A stretch of 64,000 nt of DNA from Montifringilla adamsi. Taxonomy: Eukaryota; Chordata; Aves; Passeriformes; Passeridae. The position numbers and the translations under genes were made by a program. The DNA is taken from the NCBI GenBank assembly GCA_017590115.1, contig JAGGNK010010337.1:1302001-1366000 (forward strand), written 5' to 3'. How positions within the stretch are numbered: position 1 is the first letter of the stretch; each line of letters starts with the position of its first letter. Below the pieces are notes generated by a model. That model had not been told where the DNA came from. It searched no databases and saw nothing but the letters and a program-made list of their open reading frames with translations. Shown here piece after piece: positions 49,081-62,839 of this stretch.

Positions 49081-50799
49081 TACCATCATACTTGGCTGTA
49101 GACACTTTTTAAAATTGAGGATATCAAACTTTGACCTGATGCTACAGTCTAGTCCCAGTTCCTAAGAATTTTTTTAGGATGAAGACTGCCTTAAACATCT
49201 TTCAGAGCTTAGGTGACCTTCTTTTGTTTCCTTTTCATGAATGTACTGGTGGGTATGTGGGTTCCTTTATGTTTTTTTTTTCCTTCTGAGGTCACATGGT
49301 TTATGATATATGTTTATAGAAGTCGTCATTGGTCCATCTTCTAAACTAGTGTTGCCTTTTAAGTATGGATGATGAAACTATGATAAATAACTCAGTCTTT
49401 TATATAAACTTCTACTCTTGGACAGATGTAATTCTTAGATCTACCTCTGATGAGTGAAGACATTGGTCTCTTATTTCTAATTTATGGAAGGTTTATGAAT
49501 CATGTACAGTGTTAACTTCTTTCTCACAAAGATGCTTCTGAGAGTGTTATGCTTCACTGGGGCAGCAGAAACTGGATTACTGTTCTTCAGGTGAAGTTGA
49601 AAGACTTGGATAATGTGTGACGGTATTTCATCTTGTTGAATGGCTTAGGAAGTGAAATAAGTCACTCAAATGCAGCATTGGGACGCAGTCAGTCCTATAC
49701 ATTCCCTGCCTTGCTGTGCTACCTGCACTAAGATTTTTTATCATTATGCTCATAATACTTCTGCTGTCAGCTCATGGGCTGGAAATGAGAGACAGATATG
49801 TCAATGGTTAAGAACTGTCAACATGATAGGGCAGTGGAAGTGGTTGAAATGGCTTTTGGTTGCATAAGGGGAAGTCTTGCCAGCAGAGATTAAGGAAGTA
49901 TTGAATAATCTTGTAAGACATGGAGCAATGAAACAGTTGTGTCTTCCTATGTTTAAGGACTAATTGGGTTTGGAAGTAATGCAGGGAGAGCTTAATCTTT
50001 AAAAGGAGACCATATGTCTTCTCTTGTTTTGTTGTAGGACAAAAGCTGGGAGCTGATGAGAGCAGTTTAAGTTAGAGGTCAGTGCTGGCACAGGAATGAA
50101 TGGGTGTGAATAAAATGGCCTGTAAATAAGATGATTTTTAATCCTCAGAACAGCCTTAGTGAGATTGACTGCCACAAATAACTGAAGCAATTTTAAGATG
50201 AAACTGATACATTTGAGAAAGGGTTTTTATCATATCCATTGCTGTGAGAGGGAAAAGGGCACTCCCTGGCCTAGGGGATCACTCACAGCCATAAGCTCCT
50301 ACATCCAGGGCTGTTGGGTGTGTTTCCTTCAAAATCTGATTTTTTATACTTCGTTCCAAACTGGTGGTCTCCTGCTACCATCTGTCACCTGCATCAGGAC
50401 TAAATTGTGTCTTACTTTGTAAGACATAGAACGTGTGATTTGAAAGTTAATGCAGTATTTGTTCAGTATATTTGCATTTTTGTGCTTGATGCTAGTAGAA
50501 GATACAGCCCTAGATTCCTCCTCTGTGGGCTATGATTCACCTTCATTATAAATATTTCACATCAGCCTCATGCTTAATGATGCTGTTGGAAGAGAGAACA
50601 TCTGGATTCTTTTACCAGGTGCTATAGCTGGATCTTACAAGTTGTATGCATTGCTTTTACTGTCTCTATTAAAAATTAAAACATGGGAAATATGCCTAAA
50701 TTCTTCTGAAGAGCCAATCTTGAAATTACTCTATTAGATTATTGTATAATTCCCACTACTGCGATATTTGAATAACGCCCTACAATATTCATGTGTACT
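49081..50799. other. Non-coding stretch, no gene seen
   Basis: Frames are at most 74 codons. The sequence is AT-rich and unique-looking, with nothing recognisable. Confidence 0.5.
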
Positions 50800-50925
50800 T
50801 AGAGGAAATGATGTACTGAGGAGATAAAGGATGTGTTCAAGGTTATACAAGAAGTCTGAGGTGAGAGAAAGCCTGACTATGCCTCTGCACATGTCTGAGC
50901 CGTGCACTGTCTATTGGGCTATTAG
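50800..50925 (+). mobile_element. Decayed MIR/CORE-like ancient repeat
   Basis: The order AGAGGAAATGATGTACTGAG, GAGATAAAGGATGTGTTCAA, GGTTATACAAGAAGTCTGAG, then GCACTGTCTATTGGGCTAT resembles an old amniote SINE/LINE tail. That tail typically reads: aligned counts of a gagged AGGAAACTGAGGCA word, a TTAAGTGACTTGCCCAAGG word, a TCACACAG-AAGTC word and a final CTAACCACTGGGC word. The copy is very diverged, and I judged it by eye only. Confidence 0.4.
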
Positions 50926-51357
50926 AAAGGATGCCAACTTCCTGCTAAAAATACCATTTTGATCTCATACTCTGGTTATTTGGCTCTTAGGAAATGATAA
51001 TTTTGGTTCTTGAGGTTCCTTTTGGTATTTTTGTGAATCCAGAAGACGTGGTTTCCTGCCTTACTCTGCCTTACTACACCTTTCCTGTTCTTCATACCTA
51101 TCTCCTGGCTCTTTATAAAGTGCTACGCTATGAGCAGCATGGTGCCTGTCACAGAAATATTTACAAGTGATGTTTGGGGTGTTTTGTCTGCCCTCAGCTC
51201 TCCTGTGGACCTTCTGATCAGTGACTACATTGAGCCCTCACAGAAAGAGGGAGCAAACAGGTGATGCAGGGCTTAGTGCTAGTCTGCTGGGAGAGCTCTG
51301 ACTAACAGCATCGTGTACTTGGGTGGATATTTGTAGGAAGCATTATTCTGAGAGCCA

Positions 51358-51374
51358 CCCCCCCCCCCCCCCCC
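51358..51374. repeat. Poly(C) run of 17
   Basis: Seventeen uninterrupted C lie between GAGCCA and AAGCTC. It is likely length-variable and a known type of difficult sequence. Confidence 0.95.
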
Positions 51375-52557
51375 AAGCTCTATCTGCATGGATATCAGAA
51401 TTAATTTCTGAAATGATGTCATTTGAGGCCAATATAAAATCTGTCAAGAAAGTTTCAATTTCTTCCACATCTTCCATTTCACATTGTTCAAAACTCACTT
51501 TAAATTACTGAAAATATAGTTACTGATGTCAGAAGGTGTAATTAAAAAGCATTAGCAGCCTGCTGATGATGATCTTGTTTTCTAAAATTTTATGTGGTTA
51601 AACTAATGACCTAGAACTTTCCACTGACACTATAGAAGTGGCATGAATTCTGTGTGCTGGAGGCTGAAGGCTGGGGCAGAGAGCTTTGCAGGGGGTGTTG
51701 AGAGCCACTGGAGAAATTGGACTCGTTACAGCTGTGATGGTATTAGGAGGGGATGGTAATCAGACGCTGGTGGGTTTATTATGCTAGCATTGGTTTGCTG
51801 GTACGCTCTGCTGATAGGTGTAGCTCAAATCCTTTAACACAAAACAAAGTCTTTTAAACCCTGCTCTTTCAGCAATTCATTTAACAAGGAGAAGTGCTTT
51901 GAAATTAGTCCTTGGATATCGTGTCTTCAATTTACGTCCTCAGTGCAGTTAGCACTTAATATATCCCTTTCAGAAGCAGATTGTCACTGCAAAGTGTCTG
52001 TACACAGTCTGTCTAATTCATCCACAGAGGTCCCACTGCATTTCAATTGTGTCTTTTTTGTTGCTTTTAGGAGCAAAGCTTGGGTTGCTGCACATTCTTG
52101 CCACCTTTTTCCACTTCACTGAAATCATTCACTTGATTTAAAAAACCCTACACAACTAAATTGATTCAGTAAATCCCTTTTTCATGTACAGTAAGTGGTT
52201 TGGTGTAAGGCACAGAAATCTTTCTACTTTTACACTTCCTTTCATTTCATACAATTGTCCTTAGAAAAGTAAGTCTATAAATGATAAAAAAAAATACAAA
52301 GTGGAGCCAAGTTAGAAGGAAAAAGTTTTAACTAGCTTTTTTGTCAAGCTTCAAACAATGCTTTCTCTGATTCTGACTTTCTCTTTCTGACCAGTGTCTG
52401 TTTACAGTCACTCATCATTAACTATACGTATTTATCAGGGTTTGCAGCCACTGCTGGCCTATTTGATACTCCTCTTTTTAAACAAAAACACCCTCAGAAA
52501 TTGATACGGTAGCCAAAATGATATTCATAAAAAATTTAAGAAAGAGCTCTGAGCATT

Positions 52558-52592
52558 AAAAAAAAAAAAGAAAAAAAAAGAAATTTTTTTTG
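52558..52592. repeat. A-rich tract ending in T8
   Basis: Runs of 12 and 9 A are separated by single G, followed by AAATTTTTTTT. It is a simple-sequence tract. Confidence 0.9.
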
Positions 52593-55500
52593 AAGGAGCT
52601 GAAAAGAAAAAGGTCTTGGAATTACAAGCAGTTAGACTTGGTTTTTTTGCGTAATGACTCCTGGTATCCCACTGTGAGAAGACTTTCCCCAGCTTCTCGT
52701 CTGCATTCTTCCTCGTTCCCTGCGGGAGAATGAGTTGGATTTGTCTGCCATATTCACAGCAATCGAGGTGATCCAGGTTGAAAGAAAATCAATAAGATGT
52801 GTCCATTTATGCCTCACAAAGGAAGAAAGGTCTAAAGAACAGACATGGGACGTGATTCAAGCAGTAGAGACTTAATAAGACTTCTACTTGTGTTTGAAGG
52901 GGATGGTAATTTATATTTTACTTTGAACTTTTTTTATGCTTCATAACTATTGGGATTCGGGCTGACATGGGAAGCAAGGAAAAGAAGGTTTGATGCTGTC
53001 TTAGAAGACCTAACCCATTTGGGAAGGCCATGCTCAAAAGTTCAAAAAATTTTGTTTTAGAAAAGATTAAAGAGACATCATATCATCGTACTGATTTATC
53101 GCTACTGATAAAACTGGTTTAAAGTATTTTGGATTGGGGTACAATAAAAAAAAAAAGTCTTTCTTCGAGAACAGCTGCAAGTTTCTCATTATTGGCTGTC
53201 TTTTCTGTGTGTTTGATATAATTTTGCTTAGAAATAGAGGAGCAGCCATAATAGGTACCCTGGTGCCACTTGAAGCTTTGTCAGGGCAGCTCCCCAAAAG
53301 TGGTTGTTGTTCTGCTCGATGTCTGTCACGTTGGCCACCAGGGTCCTGCTGTCCCAAGGGTGTGCTCTGTCAGCCCCCAGCAAAAATACTCTCTGCTTTA
53401 GCCTATGTTGTTTTTTCAAGCCAGTCCTGTGGTGTGCTTGTGTAAGTGAGATGTAAGCATGCTCTTATTCAGCAGGAATTAGGACCAGAGGGAGTTTCAG
53501 AAACAAAACCCAAAAAACTTAAAATAAACCAAGGCAGGCTGCAGGCGTTGGGCCTTGGTATTGCAATCTCTTTTTTTTTGTTGTAAAAAGACAAAAGTGA
53601 AAGCAAGCCTGCCTACCAAAGGAGTAAATGGCCTCAAAAATGATGTCTCAGCAAGGCATGGAATAAAAGCTTGATGATCTATGAGGAAGTGTGATTGCAA
53701 GGTGGAAGAGGAAATATTCTTTCTTTTTCTGCTCTTCCAAATACCTTGTCTATGCATTCCCATCAGAATGAAGGCTGACACTGAATAGGTCCCAGATGGA
53801 AGATCTGAAATGGAGATGGTGTATCCAAGGAAAAAATTCGCATTTTGGAGTCTTGACTATTCTTCCTCAGTAGCCCTGGAAGAAAGTTTCAATTATAAGA
53901 AATAGTTCCAGGAAGAAAATTGTGCTTAGTGCATTACATAGGATAAAGTTAAAGATGTAAAGAGGATAGAGACAGATTTAGAGCCATACTTTAAAGGTAT
54001 GCAGAGGTTTATCATTACTAAAACTACCATTTTTTCCAAATCAGCCCCTTTTCACTGAATCTTTGGTAGATTTTTTCAGTTTTATCCAACTTTGAGTCTT
54101 TTCAACATAAATTGAAAAGTCAGTTTGAGACACATTCAGACTATTAATGGATTTTTTTTAAGGCTTAATTGGTATCAAACAAGATTTTAGTGAACACAGC
54201 CAAGTGTGCCCATTGCATTGTTAAACGAGCAAAGCCAGCATTTAACTGAGATCCACTCACACCACTGTCCTTCATTTTCAAGAACTGTACTTGAACAGGG
54301 TGAGATCAGAATATCAAAGCAGTCCATGTAATGAGCAGTCACTTTTTTTTGAGGTTTCCTTCATATGTGTTTCAACACAGTGCTGACCACTAATAAAACA
54401 ATTAATAATGAAATAGAGGTGTGAACAAAGCAACTGTGCAACAGTGAATGAAAACCTATGTGGGCCAGGATGCATTGCCTGAAAAGGAAATGTAAAAATA
54501 AATCCCAGCAAATTGGAAAGGGATTGGATGGAGCAGTTGACCAGCCCAACACTCAGAAGTGAGATTTTGCAGTTTACAGGTGGCCCATTTGCCTTAGAGG
54601 ATCCTGGAAGTGTTTTGTTATGCCATTTACATAAGAAAGGAGGTACAAAATCAGCTTTGCATCCAGGGGACTACACAAGCCTGCGATGGGGAGAGGAGTT
54701 GAGAGCAGAGATTGCTCTCCAGGCCCCTGTCAGAAAATGCTGTATCTCAGTGAGGTGTTGCAAGGCCACTTTGGGCTGGCAAGATGCTGCTCTCAGATGC
54801 CTGCTGCCTCTTTGGCTTGCACCAAACAAATGTAAAAAACTGTTCTGCTTCTTCAGAAAGTCCCACCAGACAGAACCTGGCTTCTTGGCACCTTGTCCTG
54901 CTCTGCCTTTCATTTCCCAGGGGATGAAGTGGATTCCTCTGACACAAAGCCTCAGCGACAGTGAGTGGGAGCCTGAGGTTATTTCTATTGAAATTTCAAT
55001 TTCTATTTCTGTGCAGCCCTTTCCGGAGCTCTTGGCAAAAATGTTGTAGGTTTGCTGGACCACCCTTGCTTACTGTGCTGCCTTTCACTCTTCCTGCTGC
55101 AGCTGGCCTTGATTTCCACACAGCAAACTCTTTGTAAAGAGGAGCTAACTTGTGGTGTAAATAAGTAACTGAAGAAACTGATGATTTGGGGTCTGCAAAT
55201 TGTGTATTTCTGTGAGCTATTAGCAGGTAGCCAAAATCGCAGCAGTCCTACTCGTGAGACATGCAGACATTTTTGTCTGGACATGTCCCTGGGAGGAGAG
55301 AATGACTCCTGAAGTGGCATTAGAGGAGGTTTGAACCAGAAACAGGTGTGGTACCACCATTTTAGTATTATTGGTGGGAATCTGAAAGCTACACTATAGT
55401 TCTCTGAACAGATTTAAGTGTATCATTGGCTCTGGGTATTTCATTTTTTTGTTAATAATATTGAAAGGAAGGAAACAGAAGTACTCTGAGAGGACAAAGA

Positions 55501-56700
55501 GATCTGTGCTACAGCAAGGTTCAGGCCAGGCTGGTGCTTTACTTGGAAAAGGAAAAGCACCTTTCCTTAACAGTGCACAGCCCCTGTAAAGAGACAGCCA
55601 GCAGTGGTCTTGGCTCTCAGGGATTGCACTGCATTTGCTGCCAAATGTCTCTCCTTCCCAAAAGTTTTCCAGGAGGAATGGGGTAGGTAGGACAATATTA
55701 CTGTTGTAGCACCCCAGGTGAGCTGCCAGCCAGCCCTGGCTGAGCACACCCAAGTCTGTGAGGATGCAAGGTGCCTTCAGCTGCCCCTGAGGAGATGCTC
55801 CAAATATCTTTAAATTCAAATCAGATAATGCAGGGTTTGCCATGCTGAGGTCCTGCTCCTCAGACAGACCTCCCCATTGCCACTACCAATGGAAAAAATA
55901 AACATAGAAACATATCCATAAAAGCATGCACACAAGGAAAAGCAGGTTCATTCCTTGCCCAGCCATTCTCAACTTCATTGAAAGCTGGCTTCAATTCTCT
56001 GGGAAAAATCTTGTAGAGTCTTCACCCAGGAAGGCAATTGTAGGACTATGTCTTTATGGTGATCCCTGGCTAGTTCATTCTGAGGAAATATTCTGAAGAA
56101 AAATGCTATGCTTGGGTTTCATTGCTGTATTTCTTGGTTTGGTGCAGCATTTCTTCCCAAAAGTTGCAAAAACTTTACTGAATAATGACAAATAGGAGAT
56201 ATAAAAAAAACTAAAAAACCCCAGGCCCCCAACCCCCCAAATGTGAAGAAAGTGAGCTCAGTTCTCCTTCACAGAGGAACTGTGAGAATTATTATTCTTT
56301 ATTAAAAAGAAATTCTCATTGGAATGCAAATTTTGATTTTGATTATCTGTCACGGCCTGCTTTGAAGTTTTTCAGACAAAAATAAATATCTCCATAACAG
56401 AGAGGATTATAGTAGTCTTGTTTAGAATCATCTGGCTAAGAGTGACATCTAATCTCAGAATATATAAGGTTTTGAGGCCACAGAGACTTTGAAAAAGCTT
56501 GACTCTCTTATGTTTTGTAAATTTTCTATAAATGGTTTAATAAGGTTTTTAGTTCAGCCCCCAAAAAAACAAGGACTAGAACATTTCCATCAACCATATT
56601 GTTGAAGAAATATAAAGGAGACTTAATTCAATTTAAATAAAGCTGTAGCTCGGTTATATCATCCTTATCTCAGTAAAAAGTATTTTCTTTTACAATCCCA

Positions 56701-56721
56701 AATAAATAAATAAATAAATAT
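56701..56721. repeat. (AAAT)n microsatellite
   Basis: About five AAAT units follow CAATCCC and precede TCTGTG. It is a tetranucleotide repeat that is likely to vary in length. Confidence 0.95.
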
Positions 56722-59700
56722 CTGTGACTCTGCTTTGAAGGCTTCGCTTGGATAAATCAGGGTTTGGCAGCTCTGTAATTCATGAAACAATACCTCTAGC
56801 TCCACTGGAATGGGAGTGGGATGTTTCAAGCTTTATGATTCTCTTCAATTCTGGAGCATTAATGGGGCTATTTGTAAAGAAAGAAATATAATGAGTTATC
56901 ACAAAGCACAGCAAGGACTCTAGAAAGGGGCAGCCTCCCATCCATCACCCATTCTAGCGTATTCACAGAAGAACAGGGCGAGAAATCTTGTGAGGACGAT
57001 GGGGAATTTTGCTTTTACTCTAACCTGACTTTTACAAATTGTGATGGGCCTGGAACATTATTTTCTTTACAAAATGACCCCAACCCAATCCTAAATTCAA
57101 AGTGTGAGAGTGTGTGACACAGGTGTTTGTGGAGATTTTTTTCTGCCTTTCTCTACTTTATGCTCTGAGAAGACATTTTCTTAATTAAGATTTATTTATG
57201 AAAATAAAAGTATTAGATTATTTTGATCTGATATAGTGGCTAATTCAGGATGCTGACATTGCCATATTTCTGTGGCACCTTCTGGTAGGACTATTAGTAA
57301 AGTTGCCTGTCATTTCCCTTCTCTTATCCTCTATTTTGGGAGTTTATTACTAAGCCTTGAAAAGTTCTTATGAGTTCACATAGCCGTATGAGTTGGGAAC
57401 TTGAGTACAATTTTATTTTGAACCTTTTTAAACAAAAGGAAAAACCTACACTGAGCTGTAATTTTGATTTTTTTAATTTATTTTAAGTGATAGAAAAACC
57501 AAACAGAAACAAAGTCTTAACTGGTGTGTGCTGTGATGTATCTGCAGTCCTGTTCTCTCTCATCACACTCAGAATCCCTAATGAACCCAAAGAAGGTTTT
57601 GAATGAATATGTTTTTTAAGAAGGACTGAAGGTTTTGCCCCAAAGATAATGAGATAATTAATGTATTTCATAGTGTAGTTCAGAGACGGTGAACAGCTCA
57701 GGGTAATGAAATGAAACACGCATACCAAAACAAAGGGCACAGCAGGAAATAGTCTGAAGTACATGATAATCAATTTTCACATTATAAGCTTTTACATCTC
57801 TCCTTCCATATATCCCATTATAACAGGGCCTGTTGCTTATTAAAAAGGAAATTGAGATGTCACTAACTGTGGAAGAGCAGATCCTCAGGCAGTAGAATCA
57901 GTCCACTGCACTGAACTCAGTCATGCCAGCTGTGGATCCGACTCAGGATCTTTTTGGTGTGATAAATCAGTTTTAATCCACAATCTAGAAGTTTCACTCT
58001 TAAAAATTTATGTGTTTTGAAGGTTGGAAGACTAAGGAAGGATTTTTTTTCAGTTTTACAATGTAGATGTCCTTACTAACAGCAAAATATTTAGGAAGAA
58101 GAGAAAGAGTGTCCCGCCTTCTTCTGATGCTCAAGGAGTGATGCTGGAGTGGGACCCCTCCAGAGGACCTTATTTACATACTCTACACTTCCCTTCCCAT
58201 AGGAGCAGTTCCTTCAGTAGTGTATTTCCAGAGCCTATGAGTGTCTGGGTTGGTACCATCTGCCAGATATTGGCAAGGGAAAAAAAGACCTTATAGTTCT
58301 CTCAGCTTGTCTGTGGGAGAAATTGTCTGTTATAGACGAGGAGGTACATGAGGGAGACATTGTTTTTGCAGCTGAAGTGTTTTTTCCATCTGAGCATGGT
58401 AAAAACTTGTGAATTTCTTGCAGAGTCCAATGTCCTAAATATATGCACTAAGCCCTTTATAGAAAATGTAGCTTAAAGACTTTTACTGCAGCATCTCTCT
58501 GTGTGAGAGTCTCCCTGCCTGAGGAGCTTCTCCCCAGGTTACACCAGGAAGCAGAGGGAGGCATTAAACCGCTTACAGCAATCCAAAGGTGTCCTGAAGA
58601 GTTTTAACATTTCAATAAGGCTCATCTGAGACGTGACCCTGTGCAGTGGTATCTGGATTGTCTCCTTCTAACCTTGCTTGTTTGTCCTCCCAGTATTCAC
58701 ATCAACTTTGTCTTTCCTTTTCTGTCATGCAACAGGCACAGCCAAGCCATTGTAAAACTTCTCTGTGACTCCAGTGCTTGTAGGACAGTGCTGGGGCTTT
58801 TGCTGCCCAGGGTGTGATTAGCTGGCATGCTCATTGATCCCCTGTCTCACAGAATTTCTGCAGAGCTACAATCCTGGCCAGTATATTTTTCAGTGATGAG
58901 TCCCGTGTGTTTTCCAATGAGAGAATTATTTTGAAACCTGAGCTTTATGGGATTATGCTCTCTTACAGTATACAGGTATATCAAGCTATACATGAGGGAT
59001 GGCTTATGTGCTTTGACTCGTTAGCTATCCCCTTAACAATAATGAAAAGAGTCTCAGCTGGCTTTCATCAGGTTCATGGCTCCACAGAAGTAAGGAAATT
59101 CACACATGAACTGAAGGGTTATGGTGAAGTACTGAGCATGCTGCATCATTTTGAGACAGCAACTTTACCATGTGCCATGAGACCAAGAGTGTGATAAAAA
59201 CCAAGGGGAAACACTTGGTTTCACAGCATCATGAAGCAGGACTTGAGAGGCCAGTGAACTGTGGTCTGTAGAGTTGCTTGCAGTAAAGTGCTCTGAATGA
59301 TTCTGTGTTTGGAACTCTGCAGAAGGATATAACCTTTCCTTCATGGCCAACAAGGCCTCCTGGTTTGGATGGGTGAGATGACCTAAATTGACTTTTCCTC
59401 CCTTAGAGCAGCAGCAAGAGAACTCATCTCCCTTCTTGCTAGTGCCAAAAGGCTACAGTTTGTAAAACTGAGAAATTATACAGGTTCTGTGCCTGTGGAG
59501 TATTGTACTCTATGTAGCTCATACTACCAGTCTTCCTGCAGCACCCTTTTAGTTTTCCTTCAGGAAAAAGAGCACTGAATTTCTGGTGGCAATCACCAAA
59601 TTATTTACTGTCCATCTTTCCCTTTAAACAATGAATGCTGGAGGATTTTTGCAGTTTTGCTACTGATGCCATACTCAGTATGACCAGGTAAGAGCAAATA

Positions 59701-60146
59701 CAGCTCTTAATTATTTTAGGGGCTTTTTTGTCCACACCATCTCACTGACCATTTTCCTGATCAAGGTGAGGAAGATCTAGTCTTGCTACAGTATTGAAAT
59801 GGACTCACAGCAATAGTGGATCCTCTCCTGTGTCAGAGGAAATAGGGGTGGCTCTGTTTGCCAGCAACCAGCCTTTTAGAAATAAAGTTATGAAAGGTCT
59901 AAAATGCTTCTGTCTGCAGTGGCAGAAAAGTGAGGCCACATGCTGGGCCACCTGGTTGTACAGAGGAGCTGCTTGTAAAGCCCCATGGCCAATGAAAGGA
60001 GATTGTTCAGGTGGCTTTGAGAAGGAGGCAGCCAGGATTGCTTTATACATTATAAGTTTCTCAGGCAAAGGAAGCATATTAAGCCTACTGAAGAGAGATT
60101 TCCAAGTCAAAGTTTTATCAGTCGCTTGTGTATGTGTGTGCATATT

Positions 60147-60165
60147 TATATATATATATATATAT
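60147..60165. repeat. (TA)n microsatellite
   Basis: About nine TA units follow GTGTGTGCATATT, so a short TG-rich lead passes into a TA run. Confidence 0.95.
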
Positions 60166-61554
60166 GTGGTGCAACTTCTCCCCCTGTTCCTTGCCTTGGA
60201 AGTTTTTCTCCTTTTGCAAGTTTCAAGGTACTTTCAGGGCCATAGAGAAAAACCTTGTGGGATAAGAAATGTATACATTAAATATAGAGGATATTCCGCT
60301 TCCTTTGATTTATGGGGACTAAAATGTAACTTCTGGCTGCAGCCAACATTCTGAGGCAATTGCATAGTACAGAGGGGAATAAGAAAGAGCCCTAGCTCTT
60401 TGCCCAAATGCTGAAGGATTGAAGGTTCTTAGAGATGCTGTGTAGGAGCTGTGTCTGAATCGTTTGGGTTTTTTCCTTTCAGACTTTGATTGTCAGGGTT
60501 TTGAATCTGGCCTCCATTGTAGCCCTTATGTTGTCTCTGCAGAGATCATAGCAACACTCCCAAAGCCATCTCGAACAGCCCTTTGGGGAATGTCCTGCTG
60601 CTTGGTGCTTTTCCAAACAATGCACAGCGACTGAAATGGCTTTTTTCCCCAGTTCCTTGTAATGTGCCTCTGTCCCCCCCCACAGTGTGACAGATGAGTG
60701 TGTTTGAAGAGGTGTTTTAGAGATGTGGGTGGGTCACTGAACTCTGGGCTCAGGCAAGTAATAGCCCTCAGAGGCTGGGCACTGCTCTGGCTTGTTAGGG
60801 AGCAGGTGAGTCCTGACACACACCAGGCTCAGACACAGCTCCACATCAAGGCCTTGCCACCTCCTGAAATCTCAATTCATGATCTAGACAAGCAGCACTT
60901 AATAAGTCTCATATATATAATCTGGGGAGGATTTCATCCTGGTCACCTGTGCGTGCTCATTCCTTGCCCTTAACTGCTCCTCAAAGGGGCAAAAACTTCT
61001 CAGAAGCACCTCTCAGACTCTGAGTGCTGAACAGATGCTGCTGCTTCTCCCCCACTCAGAACATTTGACCCCCTGTTGTATGTGTACACACAGAGCACAC
61101 AAAATAAAAATGCTGTGATGCAGTCACAAGGCAGAACTGGGAAATGCTTTTCAGCTGTGTGGAGGCAGAGAGAGATCAGAAGGAGGAGCAATGCATGGAG
61201 CTGGTTCCTGAGACAGGGACGGTTTTCACTATTCAAGAGTGGTCAAATTGTTCTTCCTGTGGCAGCAAAGGCTGCATCTTTCCTGCAGTTTGGGGAGAAG
61301 CAGTGGTACCACTCAGCCTTCAGGGGAAGGAGGTCAGCTAGAAAAAGCTTACTCAGGGTTGAGGAGGGAAAAAAATCCATCTGTCTGAGTGGCCTTAATA
61401 GGGTCTGGGGACCTGCCACTCTGTCAGACTAATTCTTGGCACAGGGCTGGTGCTGCCAAGAGCTCCGTTTTCCTTCTGTCTATTGTTGCCAGGAGGATAG
61501 AGGCGAGATAAGGGCTGAGCAGGGCTCTGTGTAAATGGCCCTTCCTTAGCATCT

Positions 61555-61720
61555 TTCAGTTTAGCTTTCACTGACTGAGGCCCCCACAGTACTTAGCATG
61601 AGTAAAGTTTTCAAAAGCGTCAGTAATTTAGGAGATTAAAAGGCATTTTCAAAAGTGTCGACTTTTCAAAGTGCCTAATTTCCAGCGACTTTCAATGAGG
61701 TTTGGGAATCTTAAATCATC
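61555..61720. mobile_element. Possible decayed ancient amniote repeat with palindromic core
   Basis: The words TTTTCAAAAGCGTCAGTAAT, TTAGGAGATTAAAAGGCATT, TTCAAAAGTGTCGACTTTTC and AAAGTGCCTAATTTCC resemble an old, self-complementary amniote repeat built of TTTTCAAAAGTG and CTTAGGAGCCTAA motifs. I recall that repeat from turtle and crocodile sequence. The 36 bases at 61641-61676 form an imperfect palindrome (AGGCA at one end, TGCCT at the other). The assignment is from memory of the motif style only. Confidence 0.35.
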
Positions 61721-62839
61721 TGGTTGCTTCAGTGAATAGCACTGTTGATTGCAGCCTAATGCACCATCAGCTGGGATCCTGCTTGTGTCAGAGGTCAATG
61801 CTGAGTGACTCTCAGGAGGTTGTACAAATCCCCACGGCGGAGCAACCCAGGGAATCCAGCCCCTTCCCAGAGGTGGCTTTGAGAGCACAGAGCTCTTCTG
61901 AATTTCTGGGATAATTGCTTGGGAATACTGTGGGAGGAGTTCACCTAGGCTCCCTTTAAAACTGTGTTTTCATCAGCTTTTAGTGACAGGTGCTGGATCA
62001 AGTTTTGCTCTGTCCAATTTGTGACTGTTTTTCCATTTTCTTATTTTGTTGCATATAACTTTCACTCGCGTCTTCTGTTTTGTGGTAGGAGGCTGTCCAT
62101 ATCTATGAATTTTTATTAACACATAGAGATATAATTTAATGTATGAAAACTCTCTGTGTAAAGATCACAGGTTTCCTGTGTTTACCACTGGTCTTGGAAA
62201 GGGTCATGTGAAGGACTAACTCAAACCCCTTGCTGAACTGCAGGCGCACAGAGGGAGAGAAGAACATGTTTAGGAGTAAGAAGGGCTCAGCATTTGCATT
62301 TGGATGCATGTCTTAGGGCTTCAGAGCTCTTTAGACTCCCAAGCGGAGCAACTTCGAAGTTCAAAGCGGTGTGATTTTTGGCAGGTTTTTTCCCTAAGAC
62401 TTCTTCAGGGCATGAAATATTCTGCCCTCAGTGCATGTACATAACTCTCATTGGCCTTAAAAGAAGTTACATGCCTACATCAAAGGAAGGATTTACCCCA
62501 TAATGATTCATCGTGAGCCTGACAGGCAAACACAACAGTGGAGAGCTCACAAGCCAAAGCTCCTGAGCTACGGGGACGGCAGAGTTCAGATCTCTGCCAA
62601 TCAGCCCCATTGCTGCTCTGATTTTCAGCAGTTTTTAATTTTTTAAATTGTTTTAGTGGGGATCAAACCACGTGTTATCCATCTGAAGAAGAAATGGTAG
62701 GGCTCAAGCAGAGGAGATAGCCCTTTCAACATCTCATGTGGGAGTAAACCAGGGTCAAATTAAATTGTGGTGCTTTTTTGCCTGGAAAGTGCATCTCCCT
62801 ATCCCTGGTGCTACGCTGGAGACACAGAATCACAATATT

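Larger units (their letters stand above)
50926..54512. other. Non-coding stretch, no gene seen
   Basis: The stretch includes a poly(C) run at 51.36 kb and an A-rich tract at 52.56 kb. Frames of about 100 codons near 53.1-53.4 kb occur on both strands without any recognisable domain. Confidence 0.5.

Noticed and set aside
54513..55049. Open frame of 178 codons (plus strand)
   Set aside because: No domain or family is recognised. The C-terminal part is Ile-Ser repeats from a simple ATTTC-type run, and an overlapping 130-codon frame exists on the minus strand. Most likely chance.
55394..55843. Minus-strand frame of 149 codons
   Set aside because: The peptide has no recognisable motif, there are no matching neighbours, and the base composition equals that of the surroundings.
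59794..60354. Longest open frame (186 codons, plus strand)
   Set aside because: No recognisable domain. It crosses a TA microsatellite that encodes alternating Ile-Tyr, and a 112-codon frame overlaps it on the other strand. No splice or promoter context supports it.
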